Source: Echiichthys vipera (lineage: Eukaryota > Chordata > Actinopteri > Perciformes > Trachinidae). From it: a stretch of DNA of 64,000 nucleotides. Below are positions 38,608-49,810 of this stretch, piece by piece. Positions within the stretch are counted from its first letter, which is position 1, and the number at the start of each line of letters is the position of its first letter. The stretch is taken from positions 27,800,439 through 27,864,438 of the forward strand of contig OY829655.1 in NCBI GenBank assembly GCA_963691815.1, written 5' to 3'. Below the pieces are notes generated by a model that ran no database searches, was not told where the DNA came from, and saw only the letters and a program-made list of their open reading frames with translations. The translations under genes and the position numbers were made by a program.

Positions 38608-39591
38608 ATAATTGTATCTATGTCAATCGTACTTTTTTTAAGTCAGTGAGAATGGAGATTAATTGTGCAAGTTAAGCATGAATAAATGACATTTGATCAT
38701 AGATTTTACTTTGCGTGTTTACATTATTGCAATCAGTTGATACCTTTTTCAAAAAGATGAAGTATAATCTTGTGCTTCCATGCCATAACTTGCCACACTG
38801 CCTTTATTAGCTCAGAGGGCTGGAGTAGATCCTGAAGCATGTACCAATTCAAAAATTGATTTTGAAACGTTATGATCCGAGAATCAATTTTGAACCGAGA
38901 ATCAGAATCCAATTGAATCGTGAGACAAGATTCCCACCCCTACAGCTGATACATATTGATCTTATTATACCCCTTGTGATATCTACCACAATGATAGCTT
39001 CAGCTTGGTTTAATGAGGTTTTTCGATCTCTCAAACGGAGACTTCTGTTGCCGTCCCATAAGATGGAGACTCAAAAGAATACAGGTCCAGCTGCTAGCAG
39101 TGATCTCTGCACAGAAGATGCAGCGCTCGTCCCAGCAGTGCTCCTTCTACACCTACTGCTGTGCAGAAATCCTCAGTTGGCCGTCGTATTCTAGTGCAAA
39201 ATTGTTCTCAGTAGAGACGGTTGGCATGAAGGTCTGGGGATTATCCTGTACAAATGGAGTTAATATCAAATTAACCTAATGACATCAACCTTTGTTGTAT
39301 TGGATTAGCAGCAACAGCATTGGACATCTCAAAACCTCCCCAAAGAAACTAAAACCACTTTATAGCCAGATGGCCCTCGAAGCTACTGGGAAATTAGATT
39401 TAATTTGCAAATTGACTGAGTTGATATTTGGTTTACCGTATTGGCCAAAGTAAAGGATTTTTCTTTTCTGAACATGATGTACGAAAGAGTGGAGATCAGA
39501 TCATAATTGAGAACATGTATGTATTCGCAACCACAGGGTGAGGGTATCGGCTGTTGTACTATGAGAGTTTTGTATTATGGGCTTTTTTGAG
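38608..39591. other. Intron 1 spacer
   Basis: A short hAT-like end fragment (gagaatcaattttgaaccga to 'cccacccct') at about 38845-38942; otherwise nothing recognised. Confidence 0.45.
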
Positions 39592-39593
39592 TA

Positions 39594-40158
39594 CCGTATT
39601 TTCCGCACTATAAGGCGTACCACATCATAAGGCGCACCTTCAATGAATGTCTTATTTTGAAAGGCGCATATAACAGACGCTACAGTCGAGGCTGGGGTTA
39701 CGTTCTGCATCCATTAGATGGAGCTGCGCTAAAGGGAACGTCAACAAAACAGTCAGGGGAGGTCGTCTTGTTGCTTCCTCCACTTCCGCACCATTGATTG
39801 GTTCATGTTCAACTCTCTGGCTGCTGCTCTATTCCCGTGTTCTACTGCGTGACTAATGGCCTTGAGTTGAAACTCTGCGTCGTAAGCGTGTCTCTTAACA
39901 GGAGCCATTTTGGGCTCTTTACACAAACACACACATGGAAATGAAACGGCACGCTTCACGCAGTTATATATCTCAACATGCACCGCGCGTTACTTCTTCT
40001 ACGGGGAAAATAGAGTCGGCGGCTGCTCACCGTAGTTGGAGAGCTGTTGTGGCTCAATATTGGTCCATATATAAGGAGCACCGGATTATAAGGCGCACTG
40101 TCGGCTTTTGAGACATTTGAAGGTTTTTAGGTGCGCCTTATAGCGCGGGAAAATACGG
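39594..40158 (-). mobile_element. Tc1/mariner (pogo-like) element, deleted
   Basis: 565 bp with ends ccgtattttccgcactataa and (inverted) ccgtattttcccgcgctata, flanked by TA (39592-39593, 40159-40160). Sub-terminal 'aaggcgcacc' motifs occur in both halves. It carries the start of a transposase ORF at 39753-39908. Confidence 0.9.
39753..39908 (-). pseudogene. Pogo-family transposase N-terminal remnant
   Basis: 51 codons beginning MAPVKRHAYDAEFQLKAISH and containing ELNMNQSMVRKWRKQQDDL. This is the N-terminal helix-turn-helix of pogo/Tigger-like transposases (KRHAYDAEF... and VRKWRKQ are family hallmarks). Full-length transposases of the group run several hundred residues; here the frame stops at 39753 and no DDE catalytic part follows. 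It is a relic that can no longer encode an active enzyme. Read directly; the family call is from recognised motifs. Confidence 0.88.
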
Positions 40159-40160
40159 TA

Positions 40161-41364
40161 GTTTAAATGTTCAAAAAGGCTTGTGAGTCTGTCAGCTCCA
40201 AAAGTGTCCAGTAAAACCAGTCAACCCACAAGCCATTTGCTGCCTCGTGTTACATAACTAACTGCAACGGAGGGGGAAAAAAGATCCAATGAGCATCTTC
40301 AGAGATATTTACCACAGATATGAACCAGAGAAAGTCACAAGTCATGCAGCCATGAAAACAATGTCAGCGAGACGGATTTAATATTCACATTAAAACAGCG
40401 AGAGAAAATGTTTACTTGGTTTGCAACCTGGATGATTCAAAGACTTAGTAGCTGAAAAGAGAAAGTGTCCTATAATCTGATATAAGGTGTATTCTTTAAT
40501 CATAATAATGTATGTTAAATGTTGCAAGAAATTAAAAGGTGATATTAGCGTTACGCTCTGCCGGAGACACGGGATCCTTGATAAGATAGTGCTCATGTTT
40601 AGGACACAACACTAAACATTGTATCATCAAGTAAAAAAACAATAAACATGGTTCACAAATTATCTGCTTACAATCTTTCATCAAAACCTCCACTCATAAC
40701 TCAAAATTATGGTGAGCTACAAAACGAAACTGCTGCCAAACAGCACAGAGCATATGTGTGCACTGTCCTTTAACCATACTCTCAGGCATTTTGAATTATT
40801 GTCAATATCTCAATAATTAACTGGAATAAATGATTACCCCGTGGCAAATAGAATAATAACCTTTTGCTCTCTCAAACGCTTTCATAAGACTATTACCACG
40901 GTGAACCTGTGAACAGAGGGCTGTTTCCGTGGGGTTTTTCTGTGGCCAAATAAAGCACAGGTGAAATTATTACGAGTCAGCCTGAGCTCCTGAGGGTCTC
41001 TTTAAATGCTAGCACGCCTCGCTTTCCGGGGGCTGTTTGAACCCTGGTCCTCTGGAGCGCAGCGTGATGGCTTTAAGAACAGCTGAGGCAGCCATACCGC
41101 AAAAAGAAAAGCAAATCGAACACATTTACATAAGTCGCTATAAGCTGTGTAAAAAAATAAATAAAAGCATATCACATCACATGAATGCTTATGTAAGGTT
41201 AAACGCACAGGGAAGCATTTTGAGACGAAATGTGCATAAAACGTATTTAAAAGAGTCTCAAAGGTATTCAACTCCCTACTCAAAACCTCCCATTGCCATC
41301 CCAGGGACAACGCAGAGGCGTCTTCTTTTATCTGTCTTTAACAAGCCACTTTGGCCCATAACTC
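40161..41364. other. Intron 1 spacer
   Basis: Nothing recognised. Confidence 0.5.
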
Positions 41365-41367
41365 TTA

Positions 41368-41991
41368 GGGCGCACTCACACTGTCCTTCCGCACCGCGCC
41401 AAGACAGGTTTTTCGGGTAAAGCCTAGTGCGTTTGACCAGTGTGAGTGCAACCGCTCCGCGCATAACTGCGGCCAGCTGGCCTTCCACGGCCCGTCTGAG
41501 AGAGGTGGGCTTTTGTAAAGCGCGTTTGCACATGTACGAGCACGAGCGTGCGCACGTGTACGAGCACGAGGCCTACGGCGGCTCTGACGTAATTTTATGT
41601 GCGCTTGTTCGAACATTGAAAAATAGAAGTAGGGACCATGCGCGCACATTTAACAACAACAACAATGGCGGCGAAAGGTTGACGTTGGTGTGATGCGGAG
41701 GTGGAGTGTTTACTGCAGATTTGGTCGATGAAAAGATTCAAAAACAGTCGACAAGACGCACAAAAACTCCGAGGTCTATGGAAAGATTTGTAAACAAAGC
41801 CACGCATCGCCATGACTACAATCAATGAGTGTGACGTGCTACGGCGTGATGATGTATAGGCAGCAAGAAGCATTTGCGCGAGGCCCAGGTAGTGTGAGTA
41901 CAAACGGGCCTGGGCCGCGGGGAGAGAGGGAGGTGGGGACAAGTACCCTAAAGCCAGGGGCACGGTGCGGAAGGACAGTGTGAGTGCGCCC
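41368..41991 (+). mobile_element. PIF/Harbinger-type element (copy H5)
   Basis: 624 bp with TTA on the left (41365-41367), left end gggcgcactcacactgtcc and right end ggacagtgtgagtgcgccc. The right flank is GCA rather than TTA. It is the longest copy, with the Myb/SANT-like remnant from about 41665. Confidence 0.88.
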
Positions 41992-44159
41992 GCAAACTCA
42001 ATCAGACACGTGATGAGATATTTGTTATTGCATTCTGGAAAACTGATCTTCAAAATTCTCCTGAGCGTACGTCATCATACCATTTTAATAACGCCATGTT
42101 CATGTAATAGTAATTGATTACGTGACACCCACGTTATATGTCCCAAGGTGGCGAGCTTTGGCTGCAACCTGCAATTGAAAATACATAAAGTAGCTCACAA
42201 AGCTATAAACTGAGTCACAACCAGCCTATTTAGAGACAGAAATACCTTCTGCTATCTGTTGCTGCACCCTGAGGAACATCTCTACACCCAAAACACATTG
42301 ATACTTCATGTAAGCTGCTTAAGAACAAGAACAACAGCAGCTCACGCGTGAATGTGCAAAGGGAGCTGTCGGAGATTTAGTGACGAGAGACAGGGATCAT
42401 GTGAAAGAAAGTTTGCACCGCTGCCGAACACCAAAAGTGCCCAGAAATACAACCTGGTCACGTTTTGCTCCAAATGCTCCTGTATTTCCATCACTGAGCC
42501 CTTTTTCTCATCCGTGCTATGAACCGACACCTCCGGAGAGACACGAACACCTCCAAGTCATACCTTCATGTCTCAAAAAACACTGACTCACGGCACCACT
42601 TGAGCCCAAGACCGTCTGCTCCTTCCGAGTCGCTGGACTAAAATAATTACTAGATTTCAAGCGGGCAGACTCACGAGCTCTACAAGGCATTCAGGATGGA
42701 AAAATGAGGGGCGCCACAGGGGACGGGGAGCGTACCCAGTACCGACTGTGAAACTGCTTGAGAAATTGCTTTTAACATCTTGCCCAGCACTCAGTAAAAC
42801 TAATGACCCCCCTCTACACCAGCATGGAAGAGACCTCTGCTATGAAATTACTCTTTCCACCTACTGTTGGCATTTTGTGCATTTAATTTCAGCCAAAATG
42901 CACAAAATTATACACATAAGTGTAGTATTATTCATAGAAGTATAGGTTATGCAAATCAAGTTATAGTTGATATTTAATGAGAAAGAAAGCTGATCTTTTG
43001 ACGCCTTCATCTTGATTTCAACCACACACCTGTAAAGTTTCACGAGGTTTCATGTTCACAAGATGAATATAATGTCGCTGTCGCAGTTGGTTACAACTAT
43101 GATATGTTTTAATTCTTCAGTGTGTAGGTAGAGCACTGCCTTCAAACTCATAGAGACTCTGAAAACTCCCATAACTTGACATTCACAATGCAATTAATCC
43201 GTTTTATTTTGGTGCTAAATATTAAATCCTTCCACCTGACAGTTTAGAAACAATTCAATTAAAACACTTCACGATTCCAAAAGATGAAGTTTTTCCATTT
43301 TGTTAAGAAATAAATCAAAGCTATGCAGCTTTTACGTTACAAAATAGCCTCTGGAGCTCATCTACTGGCTTACGCTAAGTAATTAAAATATGATTGAAAT
43401 GTAAATACGATAGAACCCATTTTAAAAGTAACTTGAGTCCGTTGAGAAGAACATTTGGTAGAAGGACATTAAATCTCGCCCAGCGCAGTGGACGCCAAAT
43501 AGCACGAGACGCTTGGAGTAGCCAAAATATGAATTTGATTTAAGAGGGGGGAAAAGAGCCACAAAGCGATGGCTGGCGACCGGCCAATGAGGCTGGACGA
43601 ACCAAACCACGGATGTAAAAGCTGCAGCCAAACTTTGCCAGCATTTGGCTCACGGTGGGCAGTAATTCCCGATCCTGTTCAAGCAGCTACTAAAGCTTTC
43701 CAAACAGTCTTTGTGTTCTAGCTCATCAAGTTCAACCACGTCTGCCCGCGGGACAATACTTCAATACTGGGGCCGTGGTGATACCATGTCTGCTGTACAA
43801 TAACTCAAACAATTACACCCAGCGGATGAGAGTCTTAAGAGCAACAGCAGCTGCACAAAAGGACAAAAAAAAGAAGAAGCAACACCTATGCTGACGTGTA
43901 CCTAACACTCAGGAGCGAGTATATCACACAAACTCTGCGACACCCCTGGGTGTCACAACAGGCAGAAGTGAGTGAGTGTGTCGGTGCACCTGCTTTCATT
44001 GCCTAGAGGAAATTCCTGAGTGTGATGTAACTTGGGTACTGAACCAAAAATAAACCTAGTAATTAAAACGCATCACCTTCATAAGAAAAGAACGATCTCG
44101 TTAAGATGTGACAGAGCAGTTTGTGTCACATAACCAGACAGACAGAGAAGCCACCGGGT
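41992..44159. other. Intron 1, region next to the first coding exon
   Basis: 2.2 kb without a recognised repeat or exon. Confidence 0.5.
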
Positions 44160-44165
44160 CCTTAC

Positions 44166-44479
44166 CTGTGTCTGTGCTCGTCATGTCCTCCCTGTCCATG
44201 TATGACCACCTGTCCAGAGGCGTGCTTCCCCTCTTTTGGTGAGTCAATATGAGGGATGAGCACGTCCTCCAAGCCCAGGTCGAAGCGCTTGTGCTTGGAA
44301 TTGTCTGGGAGGAAGAAGAAGGCCCCGAAGCATAAAGTGATGAAGGCACTGAGAATGAGGAGGAGGATGAACTTCTCGGAGAGCCTCAACGTGGCCCGGT
44401 GGTGCGGGAAAGAGGAGGCGCCCGGAGACAGAGTGGGTATTCTGCGGCCCGACAGCGGCAGGAGAGCTGGCGTCGTCAT
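44166..44479 (-). CDS. man1a2: man1a2 first coding exon (Golgi alpha-1,2-mannosidase IB, N-terminus)
   Basis: This exon encodes the N-terminal 104 residues plus two bases of codon 105 of mannosyl-oligosaccharide 1,2-alpha-mannosidase IB (GH47), a type II Golgi membrane enzyme that trims Man9 N-glycans towards Man5. The protein begins MTTPALLPLSGRR, the conserved vertebrate MAN1A2 start. A short cytosolic tail (about residues 1-36, with HHRATLRLSEK before the membrane) is followed by one hydrophobic signal-anchor (about 37-58, FILLLILSAFITLCFGAFFF) and the start of the stem (HKRFDLGLEDVLIPH). The exon ends DEHRH plus AG, followed directly by a consensus donor GTAAGG at 44165-44160. The ATG at 44479-44477 has A at -3. 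The stem differs from human MAN1A2 in a Gly/His-rich stretch near residues 90-100. MAN1A1 is excluded because its N-terminus is different. The catalytic domain is not in this window. Confidence 0.96.
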
Positions 44480-44693
44480 GATTTGACCGTTGACTTTGAA
44501 CTTGGCTCGGGGAGGGGGTTAAAGGGGCGGGGCAGGGTGGGTTTTACAGGTGCCACAGGTGTTGTTGTAGCAGCATGCACGAGCTGGTCGACTTTATTAT
44601 CTCATCCCTGCATTGATAGGTCCAGAAAGCAGAAAGGGCTGAGGTCCCTCAGTGAAGGAGTGACTGGTCAGCAGGAAAATGGTCATGACGATC
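44480..44693 (-). other. man1a2: man1a2 5' leader segment with two upstream ORFs
   Basis: Upstream of the man1a2 ATG on the minus strand, a long pyrimidine tract (poly-T) ends in CAG at 44696-44694. This is a strong 3' splice site and implies that the leader is joined to a more distant first exon. The 214-nt leader contains two short upstream ORFs: 29 codons plus stop at 44597-44686, and 10 codons plus stop at 44544-44576. Both terminate before the main start. Such ORFs commonly lower translation of the main frame; that is inference here. The poly-T could instead be a plain homopolymer run, in which case transcription could start inside this segment. Confidence 0.55.
44597..44686 (-). other. 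Upstream ORF in the man1a2 leader
   Basis: ATG at 44686-44684 opens seven bases inside the putative leader exon and reads 29 codons beginning MTIFLLTSHSF to a TAA at 44599-44597. It ends about 120 nt before the man1a2 start, so reinitiation is possible. Its existence in mRNA depends on the acceptor at 44694 being used. Confidence 0.4.
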
Positions 44694-44696
44694 CTG

Positions 44697-44715
44697 AAAA
44701 AAAAAAAAAAAAAGA
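44697..44715. repeat. Poly-A run (poly-T tract of the leader acceptor)
   Basis: Homopolymer immediately upstream (minus strand) of the CAG acceptor at 44696-44694. Confidence 0.9.
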
Positions 44716-45127
44716 CATTGCAGGCAAGAGTCAGCCGGTGAGTTACCACAAAGCCACAGAAAACCAACAGCCCAGCAGTTACCAGAGACTTTCCCCCATT
44801 TTAGAAAAACCCGATCTCTCCTTCTCCACAGTCAGTACTGTGTTCTGTCAGGGTTGAGGAGATGATACCCTTTATAGGCTTTCCTTCAGCTGTCATTGCT
44901 CCACCGTGGCAACGCGTCGCTCGTAACCACTAGTATCATTTCACCAAGCTTCACTGACAGGCGTCCATTGAGCCCGACGCTGAACTACGATCAAAGATGC
45001 GCTGACAAATCAACAATAGGTCTCATATCGAGTGATAACTGAATATTAAAGTAATATCCTTTCGCATGCTGTGGTGAGTTTAATAACAGGTCATCTGAAA
45101 ACAATAATACCTCACAATCTCTCTCTC

Positions 45128-45158
45128 TCACACACACACACACATACACACACACACT
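45128..45158. repeat. (CA)n microsatellite
   Basis: CA run with one TA interruption. Confidence 0.95.
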
Positions 45159-45454
45159 TAATGCTTTGGCCATGAGAGAAATGACAAACATATTTTCCAG
45201 AGGCTTAAGGCATCAAGGATAGACTGTGCAATATCTGAGACCATCACCAAACAACTGCGCCCCACTTCAACTGCGCACACTGAGCATCTCTGCCCCAACT
45301 AACACTGCAGAATCATTTTTGATCATATGGACAAATGTGATGTTTTTAAAAGATGACAAAGAATAACAGAGAGGAAGGGCAACAACGTCGCACACCCTCT
45401 CGCCGTTCGTATCCATTGGAGCTCGACTAGAATGACAATTCACTGACAATCCAC

Positions 45455-45800
45455 CGTTTGTGGGGCAGAACCTGCACATTAAACAACACTGCATGCACGC
45501 ATGTTGTGCTAGATTACATCTTAACTACGATCCCTAATAGCAATGTGGCTGCATTTTTAAAAAAAAGACGCAGGCTGCACCCCCCCTGTGTATGCAGAAA
45601 GAAGACTGCATCTCACAGTTTGTGTGTCAACCCGTTGCGAGAGGGGCAGGACCTGCGTGCACGTACCGTGTGCTGTCCATTACATCTCAACTCAGAGCCT
45701 AACAGCAAATGTGGCTGTAGTTGAAAAGACGCAGGCTGCATCCCCCCTGTGTATGCATGGAGAAGACTGCTCTACGTGTACATATAAAGAGGATGCATGG
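45455..45800. repeat. Diverged tandem duplication, about 170-bp unit
   Basis: 'attacatcttaactacgatc' ... 'gacgcaggctgcacc' (45512-45590) recurs as 'attacatctcaactcagagc' ... 'gacgcaggctgcatcc' (45680-45745). Both units are preceded by 'ggggcagRacctgc' and followed by 'gaagactgc'. Confidence 0.8.
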
Positions 45801-45984
45801 GTGGAAATCATGTTTAAACACCAACATAAGCGCTACATTTAACATAAATGCATGTAGGAATGATTGTGTTGATGTTTATTGTGCATTCAGTAGTTTTCCA
45901 TCTTTGTGTGTGTGTGTGTGCAGCTACAATGATGCCTCGGCGTCTCCGCACAGAATACTAAGTTCACGTTCACACAGTACCAGT

Positions 45985-46429
<445 letters not shown>

Positions 46430-46745
46430 TCTTGTGCTGCATCACCGGTGAAAAACGATGCCAGTCGGGATTCCCGGGTCCGCCTTTTGGTGAAGAAGAA
46501 GAAGTAGCAGGTGTCCTCATGTCTCACGTATATCCACCACAACGGTCCGGTCGTCGTTAACCTCCTCCACGGTAGGAACCGTCGAGCTCAGAGCCCCATA
46601 GTGTTACAGCTCCTCCGCGGACGTTGATGACTGGCCGCGGCCGCTCTATGGGACTGCAGCGTCGGACTGAATGCTGCTGCTGCTGCTGCTGCTGCTCGAA
46701 GATCCAGCATCAACTACTCAGCCTGCCCGCCTTAGGGACCGTCTG
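46430..46745 (-). promoter_or_regulatory. man1a2: CpG-rich block, likely man1a2 promoter / non-coding first exon
   Basis: About 260 bp here hold roughly 23 CpG dinucleotides, far above the surrounding DNA, with NotI-like GC runs around 46633-46642. The block lies about 2 kb upstream of the man1a2 ATG and on the correct side of the leader acceptor at 44694. On the minus strand two possible donors are visible: GGAG/GTTAAC (exon end 46562) and CACCG/GTGATG (exon end 46446). It includes a GCT8 run (CAG8 in the man1a2 sense). CpG island, position and splice-site pairing support a first exon and promoter, but I cannot fix the transcription start. Confidence 0.5.
46673..46696. repeat. (GCT)8 trinucleotide repeat
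   Basis: Eight pure GCT units inside the CpG-rich block. They read CAG8 in the orientation of man1a2. Confidence 0.95.
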
Positions 46746-46777
46746 ACAGTTACCCGCAACGCATAATTACAGTACCT

Positions 46778-46880
46778 TAGGGGTCGTCAACATTTTTTAG
46801 GCCAAGGACACCCGAGCTGAAAGCAGGGGCGGTTCTAGGATCAGAGCTTCAGGGGTGTTGAGCATCCATTCAGCCCAGTT
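46778..46880. mobile_element. Two DNA-transposon end fragments
   Basis: 'taggggtcgtcaacattttt' (46778) and 'caggggcggttctaggatca' (46824) are typical 5' ends of fish hAT-like elements. Neither has a visible right end. Confidence 0.4.
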
Positions 46881-46992
46881 TAAATAGAAATAATAATACA
46901 TCTGTACATTTTAAAGGTTGAATATGTAGAATCTTCATTAATATAATTAAAGATATTCCTTTATTAGTTCTGCAAAGGTGAAATATCCTTTA

Positions 46993-47246
46993 TAGATGGA
47001 TGGGTAGGTAGGTAGGATGGATGGATGGATGGATGGATGGATGGATGGATGGATGGATGGATGGATGGATGGATGGATGGATGGATGGATGGATGGATGG
47101 ATGGATGGATGGATGGATGGATGGATGGATGGATGGATGGATGGATGGATGGATGGATGGATGGATGGATGGATGGATAGATGGATAGATGGATAGATGG
47201 ATAGATAGATAGATAGATAGATGGATGGATAGATAGATAGATAGAT
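46993..47246. repeat. (GGAT)n / (GATA)n array
   Basis: About 40 GGAT units grade into mixed GGATAGAT and GATA units. The array abuts a LINE-like 3' end at 47244, so it is probably that element's expanded tail. Confidence 0.95.
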
Positions 47247-47330
47247 CCCCAAGGGGAAATAAGGTCATCGTAGCAGCGGTACAAAACAATCAGAAATACA
47301 ATATAAAATATAAACTACGGTAAGAATACA
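47244..47330 (-). mobile_element. Non-LTR 3'-end fragment
   Basis: Minus strand ...tatttccccttggggatcta, followed by TATC repeats, a common fish LINE 3' end. The same 'tttcc...ggatcaataaagc' end appears at about 51190-51230. Confidence 0.6.
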
Positions 47331-47466
47331 GTATCGCTGATTTAAAACACTATATTACAATATACTATGTGGATTTTAAGGTGCAACAGAGAGAAAGGTG
47401 CATTTTTAACTACAGTGGTAGATTTATACAGCAGCAAGTGGATAGCAAACATAGAAGAAGCATCAC

Positions 47467-47503
47467 TATGGTAAATGGTAAAGGGACTTGTACTTGTAAA
47501 GCG
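47467..47503 (-). mobile_element. SINE family A tail fragment
   Basis: Only 'taaatggtaaagggacttgt' and the next few bases. Confidence 0.6.
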
Positions 47504-47750
47504 TGTGATTTGTCGGAGGGGACGGGTTCAAACAGGCTCAAACAGACTCAGTCTCCTGTAGCTACTGGGCCGGGTCTGACCAACCTGGCAACCTGAGTGG
47601 TGAATTATTTTTTGTTGCTGCGACTATGATCTTGAGACACTAGATGGCGGTGTTCTGCTCATTTACTCCATATTCAATCTTTAACGTAGTTTTGGACTAT
47701 CATTGTCATATTTGTAGATGCAAAACCACCCCAAAAAGATGCAAAATGAC

Positions 47751-48075
47751 AGCCATCCGTGAGGAACTCGGAGTAGAGCCGCTGCTCCTTAGCGTTGAAA
47801 GGAGCCAGTTGAGGTGGTTCAGGATCATCTGGTAAGGATGAACCCTGGGCGCCTCCCTAGGGAGGTGTTCCAGGCACGTCCAGCTGGGAGGAGGCCTCAG
47901 GGAAGACCCAGGACCAGGTGGAGAGATTATATCTCCACACTGGCCTGGGAACGCCTCGGGATCCCCCAGTTAGAGCTGGTTAATGTGGCCCGGGAAAGGG
48001 AAGTTTGGGGTCCCCTGCTAAAGCTGCTGCCCCCGAGACAAGGACCCCGGATAAGCGGATGAAGATGAGATGAGA
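47751..48075 (+). mobile_element. Non-LTR retrotransposon 3' end (copy 4)
   Basis: It begins 'agccatccgtgaggaactcg' and ends in the GATGA tail. It is inserted in a repeat of 'ccacaaaaagatgcaaaatg' type whose two sides (47724-47750, 48076-48099) match each other. Unlike the other copies it reads TATATC instead of the TAG-containing TAGATC in the WRD region, so its downstream frame is open longest. Confidence 0.9.
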
Positions 48076-48241
48076 CCACAAAAAGATTCAAAATGACTAG
48101 AAATAGATGCAAGTCAACCACAGATACACAAAGCCGTTAAAAAGACAAACAAAACGACTAAAGATTGATGTAAAATGACCACAAAAAGGTCTGAATGTGG
48201 GTGTCTTGTGTTGGGCCTCTGACACGTCCGTGCCCAGGAGT
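48076..48241. mobile_element. Fragment of the ATGACCACAAA repeat element
   Basis: Degenerate 'aaaatgaccacaaa' units, then 'gggcctctgacacgtccgtg' and 'cccagg', as at the end of the larger copy at about 60460-61412. Confidence 0.7.
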
Positions 48242-49355
48242 CCATTGTCTTCATCTGTCCATGTTCCAGCAGCAGCTCATCCGGGCATACCAACACGCAG
48301 AGAGAAATATACAGGCCTATCAAAAGAAAATAGACACAAACAATAAAATACATTAAAATAGCTCATTACTGAGTGCAATAAAAAAAAAAACATTTAGCAT
48401 ATTACGACTTCGTCTGAGTTAAATAGCTCAATAAAATGTTTCCAAATGAGCCTTTACTTTATTTTCTGAAAAGTAACAGTTTTGCATGAATAAATAAAAG
48501 GAAATGAGACACCGGAGAGAGACATTTGGCCGACGCCGCGCTCGTGTTTTGGCAGCTACGTGCAGCGGCGGCGGGGCTCTATTCACTGCAGAACCTGGGA
48601 CGTATACATCATCAACGGTTGCTGCACAAAATGGAAAAATCTTATCAAATGCACTCTCCTTTATCAAGTGCAGCACAGGCCGGCGTTGCCAGGAAGGACA
48701 CAGTTTATCATATTAGTCCCCTGATGTATACAGAGAACCTTCTTTGGCCCTGACAACGAGTGCTCCATCTTCTGTTTCGGCAGAGAGAGAGAGAGACACC
48801 GCCGGATATGAGACAGGTGTCACTTTGCTTTCAGGGGCATTTCTTCTCGGTCTCGGAGCAGTTTTCCCCTTCGTTCCCAGGCCAAGAACACCGCTCGCGG
48901 CCAAGACCTCGCTCTGCCTTTTCTCCTCAAGTGAGAGGTGTAATTTGTTAGAAACCTCAGTGATGATACGAGAATAGTTGGCTTTCCTGTGGTGTGACTT
49001 GGTCGCGGGCCACAAACTTGACTGAACGGCAAACTTTCAAGAGACAGAAAAACATGCCGCAGACTAAGGTGACCCACGAGGCACTGAAGTTCAGTTCCTC
49101 GCTCCAGTAGAAAAAGACTGTGTGGGGCACGAGTTGACCACATAAACATACAACCCACCATTACAACATAAGTGCATATTACACAGAGATGGATTATTTA
49201 AGGCATGGAAAGGTCTGCAGGCCCTGTGAAGTGTTGAGTGGCTGTGTAAAAACAAGCAAAAGTACTGTAGCGCCACTTTGAACAACTGGTAGAAAGGGAT
49301 TCTAGTGTAAATTAGATGTAGATTCATGACTCTGCGTGGTCACTTTGGTCTAGAC
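48242..49355. other. Upstream flank spacer
   Basis: Nothing recognised. Short open frames on both strands at 48713-49015 overlap and lack supporting signals. Confidence 0.5.
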
Positions 49356-49430
49356 CAGGGGTCTGCAACCGGCGGCTCTCTTTAGCCCCTTCTCAGTGGC
49401 TCCCTGTGGCTTTGCCAAAAAATTAACATG
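49356..49430. mobile_element. hAT 5' end fragment
   Basis: 'caggggtctgcaaccggcgg' and 'gtggctccctgtggcttt' are a known fish hAT start. No right end visible. Confidence 0.45.
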
Positions 49431-49563
49431 GAAATAAATAGAATGGGTTTTTTTGCACAGTGGACAATCTTGCAAAGGGAGCACCTGTTATCTTGGAGTT
49501 CCAAGGACATGCTTAAAAAAAAATGTTATGTGAAACCAAAATATGCGTCACGTCGTTATATTT

Positions 49564-49810
49564 CAGACAGAACACGTTTTGCAGGCGGACCCCACCGCCT
49601 TCTTTGTTGAAGACGCCCTGTTCAGACAGGGTGATGCCAGTTGCGTCTTTTTTCTTATTCTTCCTGGGCAACCACGGAATCACCCGTCCTCGTCACTCCA
49701 AGTTAAGTGACGTATGGGTTATTTTCCTGCCGAGTTGCAGAGGCGATTCTAGAGTCTGTCTGGACCCTGTGGGCAAAGAGTCACAGGGAGCGTTCACAGC
49801 GCTCCTGCAC
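49564..49810 (+). repeat. Dispersed repeat, uninterrupted (B+C) copy
   Basis: The same sequence as 51471-51633 plus 52288-52393, here continuous. Its central 'aagtgacgta' (49705-49714) is the empty form of the site used by LINE copy 5. Confidence 0.92.

Larger units (their letters stand above)
14644..44165 (-). other. man1a2: man1a2 intron 1
   Basis: A 29,522-bp intron from GTAAGG at 44165 to the acceptor AG at 14644. It is packed with transposable elements listed separately. No further man1a2-like coding exon was seen in it, as expected because the flanking exons join in phase. Confidence 0.9.

Noticed and set aside
46947..47289. Long open frames of Ile-His-Pro-Ser repeats
   Set aside because: Product of the GGAT/GATA array.
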